DNA of 21,230 bases, taken from positions 1 to 21,230 of the forward strand of contig JAJYDR010000024.1 in assembly GCA_021777285.1 (NCBI GenBank), given 5' to 3'. Below are positions 16,084 through 21,230 of this stretch, piece by piece (positions within the stretch are counted from its first letter, which is position 1; every line of letters begins with the position of its first letter). The stretch is from Actinomycetes bacterium (GTDB taxonomy: Bacteria; Actinomycetota; Acidimicrobiia; Acidimicrobiales; RAAP-2). The position numbers and the translations under genes are program-made. The notes under the pieces were generated by a model, which did not search any database, was not told the origin of the DNA, and was given only the letters and a program-made list of their open reading frames with translations.

Positions 16084-16961
16084 ACGCGTTCGTCGCCGAC
16101 GCGGCGATCGCCTCGGGCCTGGAGGTCACCGAGCTCGAGCGCGTCGTCGCCACCGCCCTCGCCGAGGACCTGCGCTACGGGCCGGACCTCACCAGTGAGG
16201 CGACGATCCCCGCCACGCGCTCGACCCGAGCCGCCGTGGTCGCGCGACAGCGTGGCGTGCTCTGCGGACACGTCGTCGCCCTCGCGGTACTCGACGCCGT
16301 CGACTTCCCCCTCGACGGCGCGACCGCGGTTCGTCGCGACGGTACGTCGATCGAGCCGGGTGACGCCGTGCTCGCCCTTGACGGGCCGGTGCGCCCGCTC
16401 CTGCTCGCCGAGCGAACGATGTTGAACCTCATGACCCATCTCTCGGGCATCGCTACCGCGACGGAGCGGTGGGTGCGCGAGCTCGCGGGCACGACGTGCG
16501 AAGTCCGCGACACGAGGAAAACCACCCCGGGACTGCGCCAGTTGGAGAAGTACGCTGTGCGCTGCGGGGGCGGGACGAACCATCGTCTGGGACTAGGCGA
16601 CGCCGCCCTGTTGAAGGACAACCACATCGCCGCCGCAGGCGGCATCGCCCGCGCCGTCGCCGCGATCAGGCGCGAACACCCCGACGTGGTCCTCGAAGTC
16701 GAGTGCGACACACTCGACCAGGTGCGCGAGGCGCTCGACGCTAGCTGCTCGCTCATCCTGCTCGACAACATGGACCTCGACGCAATCGCCGCCGCCGTCG
16801 AGGTCATCCGTCGCGTTCCCGGGGTGCTGGTGGAGGCCAGTGGCTCGATGACCCTCGAGCGGGCCCAGTCGGTCGCCCAGACCGGGGTCGACTACATCGC
16901 GGTGGGCTCGCTCACCCACTCGGTCACCGCTCTCGACCTCGGTCTTGACGTGGTTTCCTGA
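16080..16961 (+). CDS. nadC: Nicotinate-nucleotide pyrophosphorylase (carboxylating), quinolinate phosphoribosyltransferase
   Basis: The product is 293 residues. It converts quinolinate and PRPP to nicotinate mononucleotide, carbon dioxide and pyrophosphate, completing the unit begun by nadA and nadB. Family blocks are EDLRYGPDLTSEATIP, RTMLNLMTHLSGIAT, DTRKTTPGLRQLEKYAVRCGG (substrate-binding Arg/Lys/His region), NHRLGLGDAALLKDNH, VEVECDTLDQ, LLDNMD, and EASGSMTL with the C-terminal barrel. GTG 16080 overlaps the nadB stop as GTGA. A start 24 codons upstream exists in frame but would lie inside nadB. The following 74 bases contain no clear terminator, only the short palindrome GACCGCGGTC at 16969-16978. 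Confidence 0.96.
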   Translation: MNAFVADAAIASGLEVTELERVVATALAEDLRYGPDLTSEATIPATRSTRAAVVARQRGVLCGHVVALAVLDAVDFPLDGATAVRRDGTSIEPGDAVLALDGPVRPLLLAERTMLNLMTHLSGIATATERWVRELAGTTCEVRDTRKTTPGLRQLEKYAVRCGGGTNHRLGLGDAALLKDNHIAAAGGIARAVAAIRREHPDVVLEVECDTLDQVREALDASCSLILLDNMDLDAIAAAVEVIRRVPGVLVEASGSMTLERAQSVAQTGVDYIAVGSLTHSVTALDLGLDVVS

Positions 16962-16998
16962 CCGAGGCGACCGCGGTCCGAACGCGCCCGACGTTCAC

Positions 16999-17004
16999 TA
17001 GCCT
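16999..17004 (+). promoter_or_regulatory. Candidate -10 element (TAGCCT)
   Basis: TAGCCT lies about 31 bases before ATG 17036 and has the TANNNT form seen at other starts in this window. The gene also has GAGG (17028-17031) four bases before its ATG, so it would have a short, ribosome-site-bearing leader. No clear -35 is present. Confidence 0.35.
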
Positions 17005-17035
17005 GAGGTTCAGCGAATCGATCGATCGAGGTGTC

Positions 17036-17482
17036 ATGAGCGAATCAGGGTCACAGTCGAGCCACGCGGCGAGGGCGATGAACCACCGCAACGCGGCGAT
17101 CATCGACGAGTTCCGCGCCAACGGTGGCAAGGTCGGCGGGAGCTTCGAGGGGGCACCCGTCCTGTTGTTGCACACCACGGGTGCGAAGTCGGGGGCGCAG
17201 CGCGTCAACCCCATGATGTATCTCGAGCAGTCCGGTCGGATCTTCGTGTTCGCCTCCAAGGCGGGTGCGGATACGCACCCCGACTGGTTCCACAACCTGC
17301 GGGCGAACCCCGAGGTCTCCGTCGAGATCGGCGTCGAGCACGTCGCGGCGACGGCCGTCGTGCTCGACGGCGAGGACCGTGACCGCATCTACGCCGAGCA
17401 GGTCGCGCGCTACCCCGGATTCGGCGACTACCAGAACAAGACCGCTCGGGTCATCCCCGTCGTGGAGTTGGTCCGTCACTAG
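17036..17482 (+). CDS. Nitroreductase/quinone reductase-fold deazaflavin (F420)-dependent family protein
   Basis: The product is 148 residues, a usual length for the Ddn-like split beta-barrel family. LLLHTTGAKSGAQRVNPMMYLEQ, FVFASKAGADTHPDWFHNLRANPEVSVEIG and the C-terminal PGFGDYQNKTARVIPVVEL match the mycobacterial Ddn/Rv1261c type that uses reduced F420 to reduce quinones and nitro compounds. The TTGAKSG loop and the HPDWFHNL block form the cofactor pocket in the family. This implies that the host makes F420. No membrane-insertion segment is obvious at the N terminus. Start ATG 17036 has GAGG at suitable distance. The substrate is unknown; a role in quinone redox protection is an inference. 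Confidence 0.88.
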   Translation: MSESGSQSSHAARAMNHRNAAIIDEFRANGGKVGGSFEGAPVLLLHTTGAKSGAQRVNPMMYLEQSGRIFVFASKAGADTHPDWFHNLRANPEVSVEIGVEHVAATAVVLDGEDRDRIYAEQVARYPGFGDYQNKTARVIPVVELVRH

Positions 17483-17502
17483 CGACGACGTCGCCGCGCC
17501 GC

Positions 17503-17508
17503 TATCGT
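17503..17508 (+). promoter_or_regulatory. Candidate leaderless -10 (TATCGT)
   Basis: TATCGT ends eight bases before ATG 17517, and no Shine-Dalgarno sequence precedes that ATG. Transcription would begin at or just before the start codon. Confidence 0.4.
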
Positions 17509-17516
17509 CCGATTTC

Positions 17517-19088
17517 ATGCAGCGGACTCGACGATTCTGGGGGTGGGGCTTCGAGGACGCGGCGCCCACGCCGGCCGAGGAGCGCTCGCTCGCCGCACGC
17601 ATCGCCCCGTTCCTGCCCGTCGCCGAGACGGCGATGGCACCGCCGACACCCGACGAGATCCACCTCGCGCGCCCGCGACTCGAAGCGCCCGTCTCGATCG
17701 CGTCGTGGTGCGAGACCGACGACCTCGCCCGCGCAGGCCACACTTACGGCAAATCATTTCGCGACGTGCTTCGCGCACTCGAGCGGCGTTGGGAGCGCCC
17801 GCCCGACGTCGTCGCCTCGCCGCCCGACGAGGCCGGGGTCGTTGCCGTGCTCGACTGGGCGAACACGGCCAGCGCCGTCGTCATCCCCTATGGCGGTGGG
17901 TCGTCGGTCGTCGGCGGCGTCGAGGCCCCGCCCGACGACGACCGGCCGGTCATCAGCCTGGACCTGCGCCGACTCGACCGCATCCTCGAGGTGGATGTCG
18001 ACTCGCGCGCGGCCCTCATCGAAGGCGGCATCTTCGGACCGGCCCTCGAGGCCCAACTGCGCCCGCACGGGCTCACCCTTCGCCACTTCCCCCAGAGCTT
18101 CGAGGTGTCCTCACTCGGTGGCTGGATCGCGACGCGCTCGGGTGGGCACTTCGCGACACTGCACACCCACATCGACGACTTCGTCGAGTCCATCCGCGTG
18201 GTGACCCCGACCGGGATCAGTCAGACGCGCCGCCTGCCCGGGTCTGGCGCGGGGCCGTCCCCCGACCGGCTCCTCATCGGCAGCGAAGGGATCCTCGGGG
18301 TGATCACCGCGGCGTGGATGCGCCTCCAGGATCGACCGACGTTTCGCGCCTCGGCCGTCGCGCAGTTCTCGAGCTTCGAGGACGGTGCACGGGCGGCGCG
18401 CGCACTCGGCCAGTCCGGGCTCTGGCCAACGAACTGCCGACTGCTCGACGCCGGCGAGGCCATGGTCACGGGCGCCGGCAGCCACCACCTGCTGCTGCTC
18501 GGCTTTGAGTCGGCGGACCACCCCGTCGACGACTGGCTCGCGCGCGCCGTCGAGCTCGCCCGGGACTTCGGCGGGGTCGTCGCCCCCCGCGAGGACCTCG
18601 TGCGTGACGCGTCCGCCACCTGGCGCTCGGCCTTCCTTCGCGCGCCCTACATCCGTGACAGTCTCGTTCGCCTCGGGCTCATCAGCGAGACCTTCGAGAC
18701 GGCGATCACCTGGGACCGGTTCGAGCCGTTCGTCGCGCGGGTGCGCCACGCGACCGAGTCGGCCCTGTCTGACGTCGGCGCGTGGCCCGGGGTGGTCACC
18801 TGTCGGCTCACCCACGTCTACCCCGACGGCGCCGCCCCCTACTTCACCGTGCTCGCCCCCGGCGACGGGCCCCGTCGGCTCGACCAGTGGCGCACCGTGA
18901 AAGCCGCGGTGATGGACGCGATCGACGCTGGCGGGGGCACCGTGACCCACCACCACGCCGTCGGCCGAGACCACCGCTCCGGCTACGACCGTGAGCGGCC
19001 CGACCTGTTCGCGGCGCAGTTACGAGCGGCCAAGGGCGTCGTCGACCCGGCGGGACTGCTCAACCCCGGGGTGCTCATCGACCCGTGA
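17517..19088 (+). CDS. FAD-linked oxidase, alkyldihydroxyacetonephosphate synthase-like
   Basis: The product is 523 residues of the vanillyl-alcohol-oxidase flavoprotein family. The FAD domain has VVIPYGGGSSVVGGVE (about 121-136), a leader strand ISLDLRRLDRILEVD, IEGGIFGPALEAQL, the SSLGGWIATRSGGHFATLHTHIDDFVESIRVVTP segment and GSEGILGVIT. The C-terminal half ends with the active-site histidine run HHH (478-480) before AVGRDHR, then GVVDPAGLLNPGVL. These match alkyl-DHAP synthase (AGPS), which makes the ether bond of ether lipids, and its bacterial homologues, some of unknown substrate. ATG 17517 is chosen because the upstream open frame lies inside the preceding gene and a TATCGT box stands eight bases before it. 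The role in bacterial ether-lipid synthesis is a possibility and not shown. Confidence 0.85.
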   Translation: MQRTRRFWGWGFEDAAPTPAEERSLAARIAPFLPVAETAMAPPTPDEIHLARPRLEAPVSIASWCETDDLARAGHTYGKSFRDVLRALERRWERPPDVVASPPDEAGVVAVLDWANTASAVVIPYGGGSSVVGGVEAPPDDDRPVISLDLRRLDRILEVDVDSRAALIEGGIFGPALEAQLRPHGLTLRHFPQSFEVSSLGGWIATRSGGHFATLHTHIDDFVESIRVVTPTGISQTRRLPGSGAGPSPDRLLIGSEGILGVITAAWMRLQDRPTFRASAVAQFSSFEDGARAARALGQSGLWPTNCRLLDAGEAMVTGAGSHHLLLLGFESADHPVDDWLARAVELARDFGGVVAPREDLVRDASATWRSAFLRAPYIRDSLVRLGLISETFETAITWDRFEPFVARVRHATESALSDVGAWPGVVTCRLTHVYPDGAAPYFTVLAPGDGPRRLDQWRTVKAAVMDAIDAGGGTVTHHHAVGRDHRSGYDRERPDLFAAQLRAAKGVVDPAGLLNPGVLIDP

Positions 19089-19119
19089 GACGCGACTGAA
19101 CCGCGCGCCACGGAGCCAA

Positions 19120-19125
19120 TAGGGT
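19120..19125 (+). promoter_or_regulatory. Candidate leaderless -10 (TAGGGT)
   Basis: TAGGGT lies six bases before GTG 19132. The same bases could act as a ribosome site (AGGGTGAG) if transcription starts further upstream, so this can be read both ways. Confidence 0.35.
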
Positions 19126-19131
19126 GAGTGC

Positions 19132-20853
19132 GTGTCCGGAATCAGCCACTCGATTGACGGACCGTCAGCGATCGACGGGCCAGCGGGAGCCCTGCACGGT
19201 CCGATCGAGATCGCGCCGCGCGTCTGGTGGGTCGGCAACCTGCTACCCGGGGACCAGTTTCAGTGCCACAGCTACCTCATCGAGGCGGGCGACCAGTCGG
19301 TTCTGATCGACCCCGGGTCCGCGATCACCATCGACGGCGTGATCGAGAACGTCCGCACGATCATCGATCCCACGTCTATTCGATGGGTCGTCTGCCACCA
19401 CGCCGATCCCGACGTCTGCGCCGGTCTGCCCAAACTCGACGACCTGGTGCACCCCGACGCCCGCGTCGTCACGGAGTGGCGGGCCGCGGCGCTCCTGGTC
19501 CACTACGGCTCGAGACTGGTGCCGTATCTCATCGAGGACAACGGCTGGGCCATCGACCTCGGCGAGGGACGACGACTCGCGTTCACGCTCGTGCCCTACC
19601 TCCACTTCCCCGGCGCCCTCGGCTCCTATGAGACGTCGTCGAAGGTCCTGTTCACCGGCGACCTCTTCGGCGGCTTCAGCGACGCCACGTCACTGTGGGC
19701 GAGCGACTCGTCCGTCTTTGACTCGATGCGCCGCTTCCACGAGCACTACATGCCCAGTGGCGACATCTTGCGCGCGGGACTTGACAACCTGCATCGGCGT
19801 TGGCCCGAGGCGACCATGATCGCGCCCCAACACGGCCAACTGATCCCCGCGCCACTCATGGAGGAGGTCTTCGAACGCCTGTCCAACCTCGAGTGTGGGA
19901 TCTTCCTGCTCGCCGAGGACGACATCCACCTCGCCACGCTCCTCGCGGCAGCGGCCCTCGAACGGAACCTGGCCCGAGCGATCCTTTCCACGGCCTCGCT
20001 GCCCGAACTCGCCGAACGAGCGACGACGCTGCTGCGCGAGCACCTCGACGTCGAACGTATCGAGGCCTACGTCAGGAGCGACACCGAAGGACTCCTGCGT
20101 TTCGCGCCCGACGAGCACTACGCGGGCACGCCCGTGGCGTCGACCTCCCCGGACGCGGGTACGACCTTCCTCGACCTAGCGGGCGACGACCACACGCCGG
20201 CCATCCGCGTCTACCTCGTGCTGGCGAGCGGTCAATCACTGCCCCGGCAGTTCGCGCGAGCGATGGTCCAACTCAGCCAGCCGATCCAGGTCGCCCTCGT
20301 CGAGCACCTGGCCCATCGCGACGCCGACCGGGAACGGGCCCGGATCATTGCCGAGAGCCTCACCGACCCCCTGACCGGACTCGCCAACCGCCGGGCGCTC
20401 AACGACGATCACCTGGCCAACGACCCCAGCGCGATCCTCATGATCGACATCGACCGGTTCAAGGAGATCAACGACGAGTTCGGCCACGACGTCGGCGACG
20501 ACGCGTTGGGACAGGTGGCGACCGTCATCCGCGCCAATATCCGAAGCCGCTCGGACCTCGGGGTGCGCTACGGGGGTGACGAGTTCCTCGTGGTGCTGCG
20601 CGAAGCCGACGAGACCCACGCGCTCGACGTCGCCGAGCGGATTCGCCGCCAGGTCGAGTTGATCCCGTCTGCGGGCCGATTCGCCGCCGCGATGGCGTTG
20701 AGTGTGAGCGTCGGCGTCACGCTGCACGAGAGTCACCAGGACCTCGGGCTCTCGATCGCCCACGCCGACGAGGCGCTCTATCAGTCAAAGCTCGAGGGAC
20801 GAAATCGCGTGAGCACCACGTGGGCCCCGCCCGACGCGGTGATCGCCCGATAA
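19132..20853 (+). CDS. Diiron metallo-beta-lactamase (ODP-like) / GGDEF diguanylate cyclase fusion
   Basis: This 573-residue soluble protein begins with a metallo-beta-lactamase domain (about 20-260) of the flavodiiron/oxygen-binding diiron protein type. Predicted metal ligands are H90, D92 and D94 in CHHADPDVC, H158 in YLHFPGALGSYE, D177 in FTGDLFGGF and H234 in APQHGQLIP. All six flavodiiron positions are filled, with Asp in place of the usual Glu at the second. Residues about 270-405 form a GAF-like or linker region. Residues about 408-565 are a GGDEF domain with DPLTGLANRR, the metal-binding MIDIDRFKEIND and an intact RYGGDEF (GGDEF 481-485), so c-di-GMP synthesis is expected. The canonical RxxD inhibitory site is missing (SRSD instead). 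I infer that oxygen, NO or iron redox state at the diiron site gates cyclase activity. No flavodoxin domain is present. Confidence 0.9.
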   Translation: MSGISHSIDGPSAIDGPAGALHGPIEIAPRVWWVGNLLPGDQFQCHSYLIEAGDQSVLIDPGSAITIDGVIENVRTIIDPTSIRWVVCHHADPDVCAGLPKLDDLVHPDARVVTEWRAAALLVHYGSRLVPYLIEDNGWAIDLGEGRRLAFTLVPYLHFPGALGSYETSSKVLFTGDLFGGFSDATSLWASDSSVFDSMRRFHEHYMPSGDILRAGLDNLHRRWPEATMIAPQHGQLIPAPLMEEVFERLSNLECGIFLLAEDDIHLATLLAAAALERNLARAILSTASLPELAERATTLLREHLDVERIEAYVRSDTEGLLRFAPDEHYAGTPVASTSPDAGTTFLDLAGDDHTPAIRVYLVLASGQSLPRQFARAMVQLSQPIQVALVEHLAHRDADRERARIIAESLTDPLTGLANRRALNDDHLANDPSAILMIDIDRFKEINDEFGHDVGDDALGQVATVIRANIRSRSDLGVRYGGDEFLVVLREADETHALDVAERIRRQVELIPSAGRFAAAMALSVSVGVTLHESHQDLGLSIAHADEALYQSKLEGRNRVSTTWAPPDAVIAR

Positions 20854-20856
20854 GGT
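20851..20856 (+). promoter_or_regulatory. Candidate leaderless -10 (TAAGGT)
   Basis: TAAGGT, which includes the stop codon of the cyclase gene, lies seven bases before ATG 20864. No Shine-Dalgarno sequence separates them, which suggests a leaderless transcript for the DUF805 gene. Confidence 0.45.
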
Positions 20857-20863
20857 ACGGCCC

Positions 20864-21230
20864 ATGGGAAGCACCGGATTCACCAGCGCGGTGGCGAGTG
20901 CGCTTCGCAACTACACGAACTTCCGGGGCCTCGCTACACGCGCGCAGTACTGGTGGTTCGTACTCTTCCAGGTCATCGGCTCGATCATCTTTACGACGAC
21001 CCACCTCCAGCCGCTCGGTGCGCTGTGGACCCTCGGACTACTCATCCCGTCGCTCTCCTGCGGCGTGCGACGCCACCACGACGCCGGCCGCTCGGGCTGG
21101 TGGCTGCTCACGAGCATCATCCCCGTGTGGGGACTGGTGCTCTTGCTCTACCCGAGCAAGCTCGTCAACAACCGCTTCCGCCCCGGTTCGGGCTCGCTCG
21201 ACGACGCGGTCACCACGGCCTTCACCACCT
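20864..21230 (+). CDS. DUF805 family membrane protein (3' end beyond window)
   Basis: From ATG 20864 the frame stays open for 122 codons to the window edge without a stop. The visible part carries the DUF805 pattern: ALRNYTNFRGLATRAQYWWFVLF at the N terminus (a NY..F.GRATR.EYWWF-like start), IPSLSCGVRRHHDAGRSGWWLL in the middle, and two to three further hydrophobic stretches (about 33-45, 53-64, 78-98). DUF805 proteins are small inner-membrane proteins of unknown function, usually 110-170 residues, so little of this one is missing. It begins 10 bases after the diguanylate cyclase stop. Confidence 0.9.
   Translation, partial: MGSTGFTSAVASALRNYTNFRGLATRAQYWWFVLFQVIGSIIFTTTHLQPLGALWTLGLLIPSLSCGVRRHHDAGRSGWWLLTSIIPVWGLVLLLYPSKLVNNRFRPGSGSLDDAVTTAFTT

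Noticed and set aside
18111..18974. 287-codon minus-strand frame inside the FAD-linked oxidase gene
   Set aside because: The plus strand encodes the conserved flavoprotein; the antisense frame shows no recognisable motifs and reflects strong third-position GC bias.

Overview
The window is high-GC DNA from an actinobacterium. The pointers are a NrtR-type regulator divergent from nadABC, a deazaflavin (F420)-type nitroreductase-fold protein, neocarzinostatin-like domains, RTG starts just downstream of TANNNT hexamers (leaderless-type promoters), and the overall codon use. The mixture would suit the class Acidimicrobiia, but that is an inference from gene content and not a phylogenetic result.

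Layout. (1) 49-121: a tRNA-Glu(UUC) gene. (2) 327-3095, minus strand: a three-gene lipid/phosphoester cassette made of a patatin-like phospholipase, a secreted phosphoesterase-family (AcpA/phospholipase C-like) enzyme and a small six-helix membrane protein of unknown function. (3) 3096-3610: a long intergenic region with an 8-bp inverted repeat. (4) 3611-9740, plus strand: three exported or surface proteins. They are an Ig-like/proline-rich/OmpA-like protein, a 897-residue YVTN beta-propeller/PKD/polytopic membrane protein, and a protein with four tandem neocarzinostatin-like domains. A perfect 13-bp-arm hairpin follows (9750-9779). (5) 9910-12605, plus strand: an EctB-type diaminobutyrate aminotransferase overlapping a diaminobutyrate-type PLP decarboxylase, predicted to make 1,3-diaminopropane rather than ectoine. 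(6) 12613-16961: nrtR (minus) divergent from nadA-nadB-nadC (plus), the de novo NAD pathway from aspartate to nicotinate mononucleotide, with a strong palindrome between them as candidate operator. (7) 17036-21230, plus strand: an F420-type nitroreductase-fold protein, an AGPS-like FAD-linked oxidase, a fusion of a diiron metallo-beta-lactamase (ODP/flavodiiron-like) domain to a GGDEF diguanylate cyclase, and the start of a DUF805 membrane protein that runs off the window.

The 9.9-17 kb part reads as conserved core metabolism with tight translational coupling (ATGA/GTGA overlaps). The 0.3-9.7 kb part looks accessory: by eye it is lower in GC, its codon use is more mixed, and it carries secreted repeat proteins with recent internal duplications.

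The least ordinary items are the ODP-GGDEF fusion (a candidate oxygen, NO or redox-gated c-di-GMP synthase), the propeller/PKD/membrane fusion inside a surface-protein cluster, and the EctB-like/decarboxylase pair without ectA or ectC. All family assignments come from reading motifs and remembered family signatures; no database search was run.
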